DNA of 64,000 nucleotides from JAXDMK01 sp963790325 (GCA_963790325.1 CAWBNY010000002.1:806001-870000); one strand, 5' to 3'. Numbered from the stretch's first letter, positions 15,828 through 26,380 are shown. Program-made: numbers and translations. The notes: generated by a model not told the origin, from the letters alone.

Positions 15828-17090
15828 GTGACGACCGAGGAGCGCTCTTCGGCGCCCACCGTCGCCGGTCGGCACGCATCCCGTTCGTCGATCCTGCGGC
15901 GTCCCGTCCCCGTCGGCGTCGCCAACAGCGTCGGCAACCGCCTGGGCTACCGGCCGGGGCTCGACGGCCTCCGCGCCATCGCGGTGACGGGCGTGATCAT
16001 GGCCCACTTCTGGGAGTGGATCCTCCCCGGAGGGTTCATCGGGGTCGACATGTTCTTCGTCCTCTCCGGGTTCCTCATCACCACGCTCCTGCTCGAGGAG
16101 AAGGACCGCACCGGACGGATCTCGCTGCGGTACTTCTACGCCCGCCGGGCGCTGCGCCTGCTCCCCGCCCTCGGGCTGCTGCTGGCCGTGCTCGCGGTGT
16201 GGGCGTTCCTGGCCGAGCCCTCACCCCTGCGGAACTCGACGATCAAGGCCTTCCCGTCGACGATCTTCTACTACTCCAACTGGTACCGGGGGTTCTTCGG
16301 CAACGATGTCGGCGCCCTCGGCCACACCTGGTCGCTCTCGCTGGAGGAGCAGTTCTACATCCTCTGGCCGGCGCTGACGCTCGTGTTCCTCGCCTACCGG
16401 CGCGGCCTCAAGTTCCTCCTGGGCGCCTGCCTGGTGGGGATCACCGCCGCCGCCCTGCTGCGGTGGCAGCTGGCGGAGCGGAACTTCACCGAGGAGGCCA
16501 CCCGCCGCCTCATCAAGCTCCGGGGCGACATCCTGCTCGTCGGCTGCGCCCTGGCCATCGCCAACGTCAAGGGCTGGCTGCCGCAACTGTCCCGGCGCCT
16601 GGTGGTGCTCGTCACCGCCGGCAGCCTGGCCGTGCTCGGGTACTTCGGCCTGTTGATCCGCGACGGCGTGCACGATCCGCGCTTCTTTCAGGGCGGGTAC
16701 ACGTTCGTCGCCCTGGCCTGCGCCGTTCTCGTCTATCGGGTCGTCTGCCAGCCGTCGGGCGTGCTCGTCCGGTTCCTCTCGACCCGGCCGTTGGTGTTCG
16801 TGGGCCGGCTCTCCTACACGCTCTACCTCTGGCACGTCCCCATGCGCGACATCGTCAAGCCCCGCCTGGGGGTCTTGCCCAGCCAGCTCCGGCCGTTCGC
16901 CGTCCTCGCCCTCACCATCGTCGTCTCGGTGCTGTCGTTCAAGCTGGTCGAGCAGCCCGCCCTCCGGCTGAAGGACCGCTTCACGGCGAAGGGTTCGCCA
17001 CCGCCACCTCCCCCGCCACCGCCACCGTCACCGCCACCGGCGGAGGACTCGGGAGCAGCCCTCGTGCCGGGTCCGGTCGAGTCCCGGTAG
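15828..17090 (+). CDS. OafA-type membrane O-acyltransferase (acyltransferase family 3)
   Basis: A 420-residue polytopic membrane protein. The family hallmarks are YRPGLDGLRAIAVTGVIMAHF, with the conserved RP and catalytic-type His, FIGVDMFFVLSGFLIT, the RR pair in YARRALRLLPAL, and HTWSLSLEEQFYILWP. About ten membrane spans follow, ending at FKLVEQPALR. Such enzymes transfer acetyl or related groups from the cytoplasm to surface sugars. It lacks the fused C-terminal SGNH domain of many homologues, but the preceding gene encodes a separate SGNH protein. The C-terminal tail is a Pro-rich stretch. The start is GTG at 15828; TTG at 15819 is an alternative. Confidence 0.93.
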   Translation: MTTEERSSAPTVAGRHASRSSILRRPVPVGVANSVGNRLGYRPGLDGLRAIAVTGVIMAHFWEWILPGGFIGVDMFFVLSGFLITTLLLEEKDRTGRISLRYFYARRALRLLPALGLLLAVLAVWAFLAEPSPLRNSTIKAFPSTIFYYSNWYRGFFGNDVGALGHTWSLSLEEQFYILWPALTLVFLAYRRGLKFLLGACLVGITAAALLRWQLAERNFTEEATRRLIKLRGDILLVGCALAIANVKGWLPQLSRRLVVLVTAGSLAVLGYFGLLIRDGVHDPRFFQGGYTFVALACAVLVYRVVCQPSGVLVRFLSTRPLVFVGRLSYTLYLWHVPMRDIVKPRLGVLPSQLRPFAVLALTIVVSVLSFKLVEQPALRLKDRFTAKGSPPPPPPPPPPSPPPAEDSGAALVPGPVESR

Positions 17091-17102
17091 GCGGATCCGA
17101 GC

Positions 17103-18071
17103 TCAGCGGCCGAGCGCAGCCCGCGCCCGGCGGCCGATGCGCCGCCCGGCGTCGGCCACGCCGGCGAGGAAGCTCGCCACCCGCCAGGTCGACGATCCCC
17201 GCATCTGGTGGACGGCCTGCTCGAGGCGGGCGATCTCGAGCCGGGCCAGGGCCAGCTCCCGGGGCGCGACGGCATCGGTGTCCGGCTCCCGGCGGTCCGG
17301 GGCGAGGTGGAGGAGGGAGGCCAGGGACGGTTTGAGCCAACCCTTGGCGATGCCGTCCTCGACCTCGGCCGGTGGGACCGCGCCCGCCTCCATCGCCTCG
17401 GCGAAGGCGGTCATCCAGAGGTGGCCGAGCGGGTTCTTGTCGACCTTCCACGGCTGGGTGCGCACGACCGTGTAGTGGAGCAGCCGGGTGGTCGGGTCGA
17501 ATCGCTCGAGGTGGTTCCACTCCGGCGGGATGGTGTCATGCACCGCCTCCGCCTCGACCAGGCGCAGGTCGTAGACGAGCTCCTCGTAGGTGTACCTGCC
17601 CTCGTCGAGCCCGGCGACGATCTTGGTTGCGTCCCAGTCGAGCGCGCCGCAGTCGAGGACCAGAACGGCCACGTTGCGCCCGGGCCGGAAGCCGGCCTTC
17701 TCCCTCCACGCCTCGGGCAGCTCCCGCTGGTACGTGCAGAGCACCTTGGCCCCGTCCATCGGGAGGGCCGCCAGCTCGGCGACGTCGCCGAACACGAGCA
17801 TGTCGGCGTCGATGTAGACGGCCCGCCCCTGGAACCCGCACAGCTCGGGGATCAGGAAGCGGCTGAAGGTGAACCCCACCCGGGCCCGGTTGGCCGGATC
17901 GGAGGGCTCGGGCAAGGGCAGGTCGATCATCGGCGTGACCTCGACCGGGATCGACGCGTGGCGGCGGATCGTGAACTCGAGCACCCGGTGGGCGACCACC
18001 TGCGACGGCTCGGAGCCGACGAAGATGCGCAGGGGCTGGTCGGCCCCGGGCACTCGGCGACCCTCACTCAC
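17103..18071 (-). CDS. GT8-like glycosyltransferase
   Basis: A 322-residue protein with a GT-A pattern: the N-terminal strand RIFVGSEPSQ, the acceptor-side segment AHRVLEFTIRRHASIPVEVTPM, and the metal-binding DAD at 88-90 in VYIDADMLVFGDVAEL. A late HYT motif (LLHYTVVRTQPWK) fits the second metal ligand of GT8 retaining enzymes. A basic helical C-terminus may peripherally bind the membrane. The same domain forms the C-terminal two thirds of the protein at 26377-27927. The GTG start has TAGGGT 8 nt upstream. It is divergent from the sulfotransferase genes. Confidence 0.8.
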   Translation of the reverse strand: MSEGRRVPGADQPLRIFVGSEPSQVVAHRVLEFTIRRHASIPVEVTPMIDLPLPEPSDPANRARVGFTFSRFLIPELCGFQGRAVYIDADMLVFGDVAELAALPMDGAKVLCTYQRELPEAWREKAGFRPGRNVAVLVLDCGALDWDATKIVAGLDEGRYTYEELVYDLRLVEAEAVHDTIPPEWNHLERFDPTTRLLHYTVVRTQPWKVDKNPLGHLWMTAFAEAMEAGAVPPAEVEDGIAKGWLKPSLASLLHLAPDRREPDTDAVAPRELALARLEIARLEQAVHQMRGSSTWRVASFLAGVADAGRRIGRRARAALGR

Positions 18072-18079
18072 GCGCCCTC

Positions 18080-18085
18080 ACCCTA
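18080..18085 (-). promoter_or_regulatory. Candidate -10 element (TAGGGT) for the GT8-like gene
   Basis: Minus-strand TAGGGT, 8 nt before the GTG at 18071. Confidence 0.4.
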
Positions 18086-18150
18086 GCCACGAGACGGGCG
18101 GCAGGACCCCACCGGTTACGATCGTCAGCGCGCTGCCGTCGTCCGGGAAG

Positions 18151-19067
18151 GTGTCCAAACGTCCACCGTCGTCCACATCGGCTTCCACAAGACGGGGACC
18201 ACCGCCCTCCAGCAGCACGTCTTCCCCACGTTCGGCTGCGCCTACGTCGGACCGGGAACCGACCGCCTGTTCACGCCCTTGTGCCGCAATCTCACCGATG
18301 CCGAGGGCGACGACTACCTCCGGGGCTCCTGGGAGGGGTTCCTGGCCGACGCCCGGCAGACCGCCGGCACGCTCCTGCTGTCGCACGAGGCGTTCAGCCG
18401 GCGTCACGTCGACGGCCGGACCACGGACCGGCTGCACGAGCTGATGCCGGACGCAGCCATCCTGGTCGTGGTCCGCAGCCAGTCCACGGTGCTGCACTCG
18501 CTCTACCACCAGTACCTCAAGCACGGCGGGACCCGTCCGTTCGACGCCTGGGCGACGACCGTGCTCGACCGGAGGTGGATCCGGTACGACGCCGTCGTGG
18601 CCGAGTACCAGCGCCGGTTCAGTCCCGAACGGGTACGGGTGCTGGCCTACGAGCAGCTGGTCGCCGACCCGGCCGGCTTCGTCGCCGAGCTGCGGCGGTT
18701 CGTCCTGGGCGAGCTCGGCGAGGGCGAGCCCGGGTGGTCGCCTCCGAGGGTGAACCGGTCCCTCGCTCGGCCCTCCTGCTGGGCGCTGCGGCACATGAAC
18801 CGGCTGTTCCGCAAGAGTGAGCTGAACCCCCGGCCCCGCGTCTACCCGATCCCGCTCCACAAGGCGATGCGGCTCATCCGCGCGGTCGACACCCGGTACC
18901 TCGGCGAGAGGTACCGCTCCCCGTCCCCTCGTGACGGGGAGGCCATCCGGGCCGTCGTCGACTCCGTGCGGGAGAGCAACGAACGGCTGGCGGAGCTGAC
19001 GGGGCTCGACCTCGGCGTCTACGGGTACCCGCTGCCCGTGGCCGCCGGCCGTCTCCTCCCGGCCTGA
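18151..19067 (+). CDS. Sulfotransferase family protein, first of three tandem copies (probable frameshift near start)
   Basis: PAPS-dependent sulfotransferase fold: VVHIGFHKTGTTALQQ (from 18168) is the 5'-phosphosulfate loop with its Lys, and ILVVVRSQSTVLHSLYHQYL is the 3'-phosphate-binding strand with Arg and Ser. No start codon is in frame upstream of this loop. A GTG at 18151 would give MSKTSTVVHIGFHKTG if the AAA at 18157-18159 were AAAA, so a lost base in an A run is likely. The next in-frame start, TTG at 18279, would delete the cofactor loop and is rejected. The C-terminus ends TGLDLGVYGYPLPVAAG, shared with the third copy. Natural role: sulfation of the surface glycan, inferred. Confidence 0.82.
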
Positions 19068-19069
19068 GG

Positions 19070-19984
19070 GTGCTCCTCCCCGTCCCGGTGGTGTTCCACG
19101 TCGGGCTGCCCGACAGCGGCATCCCCCTGGAGCGGGCCTGGCTCCGGACGCTGCCCGGCTGCGTGGGTGTCAGCCCGGCCGTCGAGGGGGTGTTCCGGTC
19201 GCTGTGCGCCAACCTCGCCCTGGCCGACGATGCCGATTTTCGCCGGGGGACCTGGGCGCGGTTTCTCGACGACGCCCGCCGCGATCAGCCGACCCTGATC
19301 CTCGCCGACGAGGACCTCGCCCTGCATCCCCGCGGGGGCCGGACCGCCCGCCGGCTGGACGCCCTGCGGGCCGACGTCCGGGTCGTGCTGCTGGTGCGGG
19401 AGCAGCGGGCCGTCCTGCGCTCGTTGCACGCCCGGTACGTGACCGGGGGTGGATCGGCCCGCCTCCGGGAGTGGGTGGACGCCGGGGTCGACCTCGGCCG
19501 CCTGCGCTACGACGTCCTCGTCGCCCCCTACCTGGAGGTCCTCGGCCCGGAGCGGGTGCTCGTGCTGGCCGCCGAGCAGTTCCAGCGGGACGGACCGGCG
19601 ACGTATGGGCGCCTTCGGTCGTTCGTCCTGGCGGCCGGCGGAGCCGGTTCCGTCGAGGGCCATCCAACGGGGCCGGCCGCCTCCCCCGACCCGCCGATCC
19701 GGCTGCTCCGCCTGGTGAACCGGGTGCTGGGCACGATCGCCCCCCCGCCCGCCGACCCGCCCGGTGGCCCGCCGGCAGGACCGCGGTCGCGGGCCCGGGG
19801 CGCGGTGGCCTACCGGGTGACCAGGCTGGAAGCCGGCGCCGGCCGCACCGGCCGCTCGAACCTGGCCGAAGCCGACCAGGCCGCCCTTGACCGGGTCGCC
19901 CGCAACCTCGAGGCCAGCAACGCCCGCCTGGCCGCGGCGACGATCCTTCCCCTCCGTGATCTGGGCTACGTCCTGCCCGGATGA
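19070..19984 (+). CDS. Degenerate sulfotransferase paralogue, second of three
   Basis: A 304-residue protein aligned end to end with its two neighbours: VVFHVGLPDSGIPLERAW at the N-terminus, LILADEDLALHPRGGRTARRLDAL, VVLLVREQRAVLRSLHARYV, and the terminal LRDLGYVLPG. The 5'-phosphosulfate loop has lost its Lys (PDSGI replaces HKTGT or SKTGS), and RSQS/RSQR has become REQR in the 3'-phosphate strand. It may not bind PAPS and could be a non-catalytic partner, or bind another ligand. The reading frame is intact, which argues against simple decay. GTG start 2 nt after the preceding stop. Confidence 0.72.
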   Translation: MLLPVPVVFHVGLPDSGIPLERAWLRTLPGCVGVSPAVEGVFRSLCANLALADDADFRRGTWARFLDDARRDQPTLILADEDLALHPRGGRTARRLDALRADVRVVLLVREQRAVLRSLHARYVTGGGSARLREWVDAGVDLGRLRYDVLVAPYLEVLGPERVLVLAAEQFQRDGPATYGRLRSFVLAAGGAGSVEGHPTGPAASPDPPIRLLRLVNRVLGTIAPPPADPPGGPPAGPRSRARGAVAYRVTRLEAGAGRTGRSNLAEADQAALDRVARNLEASNARLAAATILPLRDLGYVLPG

Positions 19985-20065
19985 CGCGCCTGCCTGCGAG
20001 CTAGGGTCCGGACGGGTGGCTCGTCCCTGGTTTTCCGGGACGACTCGATCCCGCACCCACCGCCC

Positions 20066-20986
20066 ATGCCAACCGTTTTCCACATCGGCCTGTCCAAGAC
20101 GGGGAGCACGGCGCTCCAACGCAGCTTTCTGTCCCGCCTCGACACCTGTGCCTACGTGGGCCACGGGAGCCACGAGCTGGTCGAGACGCTCCTCTGGTCG
20201 CTCCTGTTCTCGTACGACGAGAACTTCTATCCGGCCACGCTGGCCCAGTTCCTCCGGGAGGTCCAGGGCGTCAAGCCCGCGCTCGTGCTCTCCCAGGAGT
20301 CGATCAGCTGGCACCACCACGGCGGGCGGACGGCTCGGCGCCTCCACCAGGTCGACCCGGACGCCCACGTCCTCGTGGTCGTGCGCAGCCAGCGGACGAT
20401 CCTGCGCTCGATCTACCACCAGTACCTGCAGCACGGCGGCACCGGGTCGCTGCGGGCGTGGTTGGAGAGCCCCCATCTCGACGTCAGCCAGCTCCGCTAC
20501 GACGAGATCGTCGAGCCCTACCTGGAGCGGTTCGGGCCCGACCGAGTGTCGGTGATGCTCTTCGAGGAGCTGCGGCGGTCACCGGAGGAGTTCCTCGCCG
20601 ACCTGTGCCGGCGGACGGGGATCGCCCCCCCTCCCACCGAGGCCGTCCCCCTGGAGACCGACAACCGGTCGCTGTCGCAGCCGTCGCTGTGGGCCCTGCG
20701 GCAACTGAACCACGCCTTCCGGGCCACCGGCCGGGTCGCCTACACCAACATGTTCCCCGACCTGTGGCCGAGGCAGAAGAAGCGGCCCTACCCGCTCAAC
20801 TGGAGGATCGGCCGGGGGCTGGCCCGTGTCGACCAGCGGGTGGTCGGCGACCGCTTCCGGAGGCCGGGGCGGCGCGATCGGGCGGCGGTGGAGACGGCGG
20901 CGGCGGCGTTTGCCGGGAGCAACGCCCGGCTGGAGAAGCTGACGGGGCTGTCGCTGGGCTCGTTCGGGTATCCGCTGCCGGACTGA
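20066..20986 (+). CDS. Sulfotransferase family protein, third of three tandem copies
   Basis: A 306-residue protein with an intact cofactor loop: MPTVFHIGLSKTGSTALQRSF, with KTGST at 11-15, and the 3'-phosphate strand VLVVVRSQRTILRSIYHQYLQHGG. The central LSQESISWHHHGGRTARRL corresponds to SHEAFSRRHVDGRTTDRL of the first copy. It ends TGLSLGSFGYPLPD. Probably cytoplasmic and active with PAPS; the acceptor is unknown but the genes around it make glycans. An 81-nt gap separates it from copy two. It converges with the dehydrogenase fusion gene, 7 nt away. Confidence 0.85.
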   Translation: MPTVFHIGLSKTGSTALQRSFLSRLDTCAYVGHGSHELVETLLWSLLFSYDENFYPATLAQFLREVQGVKPALVLSQESISWHHHGGRTARRLHQVDPDAHVLVVVRSQRTILRSIYHQYLQHGGTGSLRAWLESPHLDVSQLRYDEIVEPYLERFGPDRVSVMLFEELRRSPEEFLADLCRRTGIAPPPTEAVPLETDNRSLSQPSLWALRQLNHAFRATGRVAYTNMFPDLWPRQKKRPYPLNWRIGRGLARVDQRVVGDRFRRPGRRDRAAVETAAAAFAGSNARLEKLTGLSLGSFGYPLPD

Positions 20987-20993
20987 AGCCGTC

Positions 20994-23177
20994 CTAGGTC
21001 ATCCGGGCCAGCCGGTCGGCGGTCAGGCCCCGGACCGGGCGGCCGTCCAGCCAGTCGACGACCGTGGTGATGGCCTCGTCGCCCATCCGCTGTTCCTCCT
21101 GCTCGGTGGTGCTGGCGTTGTGGGGGGTGAGGATGACGTTGGTCAGCGACCGGAGAGGGTGCTTGGCCGGAAGCGGCTCGGTGGCGTAGACGTCGAGGGC
21201 GGCCACGATGTCGCCCCGGCGGAGACGGGCGACGAGCGCGTCCTCGTCGACCAGCTCGCCCCGGGCGGTGTTGACGAGGACGGTGCCCGGCCGCAGCTGC
21301 TCGAGGACCCCGGCGTCGAAGGACCCCCGGGTGTGGTCGCTCAGGCCCCGGTGGAGCGAGACGACCCGGGCCGATCCCAGCAGCTCGCCGATCGCCGCCC
21401 GCCGGGCGCCCACCGCCTCCAACTCGGCGGTGGCAGCCGCGTCGGATGCCACCAGCACCTGGCAGTCGAACGGCCGGAGCAGCTCGGCGAAGTGGCGGGC
21501 GGTGTGGCTCCATCCGACGAGTCCCACGACCTGGCCCCGGAGGTCGGCGCCCGGGGAGCCGGCGTAGGGGACCGCCTTCGGGGCTCCCCTGGCGGTCGCG
21601 CCCCCGGATCGGCCGCTTCCGGCGACGCCCCCGATCTGAGCCCGCAGGCGCCGTTCCAGCTGGCCGAGACGGGTGCGGACCGGCTTCGACAACGGCAGCT
21701 TGCGGGCCAGCCGGCGAGGATGGAAGCGAGCCCCCACGGAGTCCGGGGGCCGGCCCGGTCGGGGCCACCCGCCGGCGCGCATCCCGCGGTCGATCACGCT
21801 CAACCGGCGGAGGCCGGCCAGGGTGACCATCAGGCAGTGCTCGGCCACGCTCTGGGCGACCGCGTCGGCGGTGTTGCACACCACGACGCCCCGTTCGAGG
21901 AGCTTCTCCGGGTCGATGCCCCGGACCGACGCCCCGATGACGACCACCAGGCCCAGCTCGGGCGCGTCCTGCAGGTGGTCGGTGAGGGACTTGGCGCCCC
22001 GACCGGTGACGATGGCGGTCGCCTCCCGCAGCGTGGCTCCCGGATCGTCGCCCGTCAGCACCCGGACGTCGGCTCGCTGGTGGAGGGCGGACAGCCGCTC
22101 GGGGCGGAAGAAGCGGGGGTGCATGGCCACCGGGTGGTGGAGCACGACCACCGGTCGGCCATCGGTGGCGGCGTGGGAGCTGACCGCGGCCTCGGACCCG
22201 ACGGCGTCGGTGCCGACGGGCCGGGCATCGACTGCGACCGGGGTGAGCGTCCCCGGCGCAGCCGTCAGGATCGTTCCCACCAGGGACATGAACCGGGCCC
22301 CGTACTCGAAGTCGCACGCGGGTCGGGCCCCGCCGGCGATGGCGGACAGGAAGGCGCGGTACTCGCCGGTGAAACCGCTCACCAGGTGGAACTCGCCGGA
22401 CTGGGAGAGGGTGCGGATCTCGCCCCCGTGGGCGAAGTCGCCGTCCTTGGGCAGGTCGAGGCGCACGTCGTAGGTGGGGCCGAGCCACTCGTAGCGTTCG
22501 GTCCGCCGCCCGGCGGCGAAGTGGAGGAGGAGCAGGGCCGACCCGGCCGGGCAGTGGAGCTGGATGGTCCACGCGTTGTCGGGACCGCCGCCGACCTGCC
22601 GCCGGTCGACGCTGACCGACAGCGGGAAGCCCATGGTGGCCACGGCCAGGTCGAGGGCGTGGGATCCGGCGGACGAGATCCAGTCGTCGACCGAGTCGCT
22701 CGGGGGCTTGCCCAGCAGGGCCCCGGACACCCGGCCGTAGAACGACGTCGGCGGGCCGAGCGACGTCGACCGGGCCATGGCCTCCAGGTAGAGCGGGTTG
22801 AAGCGGCGGTTGAAGGCCACCACGGTCACCCGGTCGGGATGGGCGGCTGCGGCCCCGGCCAGATCCCGGGCCTGGCCGAGGTCGCGCCCGGGCGGCTTCT
22901 CGCAGATGACGTGGCGCCCGAGGGAGGCCGCTTCCGCCGCCACCTGGGCGTTCAGGCCCGGGGGGAGGCAGACCGAGACGGCGTCGACGGACCGGGCCGC
23001 CTCCCGCCACCCCCCTGCGGCCCGCAAGCCGAAGCGCTCGGCCGCGGCCCGGGCCCGGTCGGGATCGAGGTCGCTGACGAGCACCTCGACCATCCCCTCC
23101 TGCTGGAGGTCGCGCAGGGCCGGCAGGTGGGCGGCGGTCGCGATCTTGCCGCAGCCCACCAGGAGCAGCGAGGTCAT
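20994..23177 (-). CDS. Fusion of a Gfo/Idh/MocA oxidoreductase with a D-2-hydroxyacid dehydrogenase
   Basis: A 727-residue two-enzyme protein. The N-terminal ~350 residues are a Gfo/Idh/MocA dehydrogenase: SLLLVGCGKIATAAHLPAL, the EKP motif in HVICEKPPGRDL, and the C-terminal substrate fold with DWISSAGSHALDLA. A linker near VGTDAVGSEAAVSSHAA leads to a D-2-hydroxyacid dehydrogenase: VAEHCLMVTLAGLRRL, the nucleotide strand VGLVGWSHTARHFAELL, LVNTARGELVDEDALV (Arg), ALDVYATEPLP (Glu) and LTPHNASTT (His). No stop or start codon separates the halves. It is the last gene of a minus-strand run from 29818; its ATG overlaps the preceding stop. It probably oxidises or reduces a sugar-acid intermediate; the substrate is unknown. 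Confidence 0.85.
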   Translation of the reverse strand: MTSLLLVGCGKIATAAHLPALRDLQQEGMVEVLVSDLDPDRARAAAERFGLRAAGGWREAARSVDAVSVCLPPGLNAQVAAEAASLGRHVICEKPPGRDLGQARDLAGAAAAHPDRVTVVAFNRRFNPLYLEAMARSTSLGPPTSFYGRVSGALLGKPPSDSVDDWISSAGSHALDLAVATMGFPLSVSVDRRQVGGGPDNAWTIQLHCPAGSALLLLHFAAGRRTERYEWLGPTYDVRLDLPKDGDFAHGGEIRTLSQSGEFHLVSGFTGEYRAFLSAIAGGARPACDFEYGARFMSLVGTILTAAPGTLTPVAVDARPVGTDAVGSEAAVSSHAATDGRPVVVLHHPVAMHPRFFRPERLSALHQRADVRVLTGDDPGATLREATAIVTGRGAKSLTDHLQDAPELGLVVVIGASVRGIDPEKLLERGVVVCNTADAVAQSVAEHCLMVTLAGLRRLSVIDRGMRAGGWPRPGRPPDSVGARFHPRRLARKLPLSKPVRTRLGQLERRLRAQIGGVAGSGRSGGATARGAPKAVPYAGSPGADLRGQVVGLVGWSHTARHFAELLRPFDCQVLVASDAAATAELEAVGARRAAIGELLGSARVVSLHRGLSDHTRGSFDAGVLEQLRPGTVLVNTARGELVDEDALVARLRRGDIVAALDVYATEPLPAKHPLRSLTNVILTPHNASTTEQEEQRMGDEAITTVVDWLDGRPVRGLTADRLARMT

Positions 23178-24189
23178 CCCCCGAGCTGGCTTCCCACGAG
23201 GGCGGCCCGGAGCACGCCGGTCCATTGGGCGACCACCCGCTCCGGGGTGTAGGTGGCCCGGATGTGGCGCTGCCCGTCGGCGACGTGGCGGGCGGCCAGG
23301 CCGGGGTCGGCGACGTAGGCCCCGATGTTCGCCGCCCAGTCGGCGAAGCGGATGAAGTCGGCCAGGTCGTCGTAGCTGGGGATGCGGTCGGCGACCACCG
23401 GCACGCCCAGCATCAACGAGAGGACGGGACGGTTGTTGCTCTTGCACACGGTGAAGGGGTTCAGGTCGGAGGGGATCAGGCACACGTCGTGGGCCGCGAA
23501 GCGGGCGGCGAAGCTCGACGCCCGCCAGGGCACGTACCGGACGGCGAAGCGGGCGCCGGCGAGCGCCGACCGGAAGGCGGCCTCGGAGTTGCCGATCACG
23601 GTCAGCTGCAACGGCAGGGTGGCGTCGAGCCGGTCGAGGACGGGTACCAGCGCGCTCAGGCTGTACATGCCCGAACGGGGGGTGCGGGTGCCCGCCTGGC
23701 CCTGCCAGACGAGACCGACCGGGCCCCGGCGGCGGCGGGCCGTGTCGGCTCGCCGCCTGCCTCGGGCGCTGCAGGATGGCAGCTCGAGGGCGTCGTCGAC
23801 CACGATCGCCGGTTTCGAGTCGATGAGCTTGGCCATCTCCGGCGTGGAGACGCTCACCACGTCGGCGCGGTCGATCATCTCCTGCAGCCGGCCGACCCGC
23901 TCCTCCAGGTCGGGCCGTCCCTCCGGGTTGTAGAAGTGGTTGTCGCAGAGGTCGAACACGACGCGGGTGCCGCCGGCCGCCAGCCGGGTGGCCAGGCCCA
24001 GGTCGGCCTTGGCGTACGCCTTCTGGAACACGACCACGTCGTACGCCCCCCGGCCGTCGACGGGGACGATGCGGGCGTCGACACCCGCGTCCGACAGGTA
24101 CCGGCAGGGCAGGTGGGCCCGGACCCGGGGACTGAACACCTTCGGGTCGTAGCTGCACGGCCGGAAGCCGACCCTGACCCCGGCGAGGG

Positions 24190-24193
<4 letters not shown>
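23174..24193 (-). CDS. Glycosyltransferase-like protein (GT-B fold)
   Basis: A 339-residue protein. The N-terminal half carries VVVFQKAYAKADLGLA and FDLCDNHFYNPEGRPDLEERV, the C-terminal half a donor-domain pattern: LVWQGQAG, LTVIGNSEAAF, PSDLNPFTVCKSNNRPVLSLMLGVPVVAD and ERVVAQW. It resembles GT4-like proteins found with Wzm/Wzt exporters; donor and acceptor are unknown. GTG start overlaps the wzt stop (GGTGA) and its own stop overlaps the next gene (GATGA), so it is translationally coupled within the export operon. Confidence 0.72.
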
Positions 24194-25549
<1,356 letters not shown>

Positions 25550-25560
<11 letters not shown>

Positions 25561-26380
25561 CGGCGAAGCCCCTCTCCTTCTTCTCCAGCGTCACCATGCC
25601 GACCACGAAGATGACGACCGCCACCGCCGCCGAGGTGAGCAGCCGCGAGGCCGCCGGTAGCTGGGTGCCGAGCAGCGACCAGCGGAACGCCTCCAGGAGG
25701 GCCACCAGGGGGTTGAGGTAGTAGAGGGACTCGTAGCGCTCGGGCACGGCGGAGACGGCGTAGGCCACCGGGCTGGCGTACAGGAGCAGCTGGAGCAGGA
25801 CAGGGGTCACCTGGGCCAGGTCGCGGTAGCGCACCGACAACGACGCCGACAGCGTCCCCACGCCGAGAGACGTGAGAAGCAGGAGCAGCAGCCACACCGG
25901 CAGCAGGAGGATTCCGAAGCCGGGCCAGCGGCCATCGATGACCAGCATCGTCATGAGGACCGAGAGCGAGAGCAGGAAGTCGATCACCACGCCCGCGGTG
26001 TTGGCGAGGGGCAGGATCAGGCGGGGAAAGAAGATCTTGGACACCAGGGAGGCGTTGCTGAGCAACGACGTGGTCGTGCGGCTGACCGTCTGTTGGAACG
26101 CGTTCCAGCCCAGCATGCCGGCGTAGGCGAACAGGAAGATCGGCGCGCCGTCGGTGGAGAGCCGGGCGATCCGTCCGAAGACGAACCCGAGGATGGCGGA
26201 CGAGAGCACAGGCTGGACGACGACCCAGGTGGCGCCCAGGGCGGTCTGGCGGTACCGCAGCTTCAGGTCCCGGAAGGCCATCACCCGGATCAGGTCGCCG
26301 TAATGGACGAGATCGCGCAGGTACTGGATCAGCGGTGTGCTGCCCGGCTCGATGACGAGCAGGGGGCGCGTGGTCCTCAA
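25550..26380 (-). CDS. wzm: Polysaccharide ABC exporter permease (Wzm type)
   Basis: About 276 residues, an ABC-2 permease with six membrane spans. The cytoplasmic coupling region LIRVMAFRDLKLRYRQTALGATWVVVQP is the family hallmark, and the last part is YLNPLVALLEAFRWSLLG. It forms the channel with Wzt for export of undecaprenyl-linked glycan. Start choice: TTG at 26380 overlaps the upstream stop as TTGA and gives a normal-length N-terminus (MRTTRPLLVIEPGS); GTG at 26464 would add 28 residues rich in Pro, Gly and Asp. The TTG is preferred but not certain. Overlaps wzt by 11 nt. Confidence 0.9.

Noticed and set aside
7734..16007. Very long open frames opposite or out of frame with real genes (for example 7734-12140 minus and 12900-16007 minus)
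   Set aside because: They are side effects of high GC and lack family motifs; the other strand or frame has complete recognisable proteins.
18279..18281. TTG as the start of the first sulfotransferase
   Set aside because: It would remove the cofactor loop GFHKTGTT, which is clearly present just upstream in the same frame.
23178..24158. Extended N-terminus for the dehydrogenase fusion, starting at 24158
   Set aside because: The extra 327 residues are Arg/Pro/Gly-rich and overlap the real glycosyltransferase gene on the same strand in another frame.
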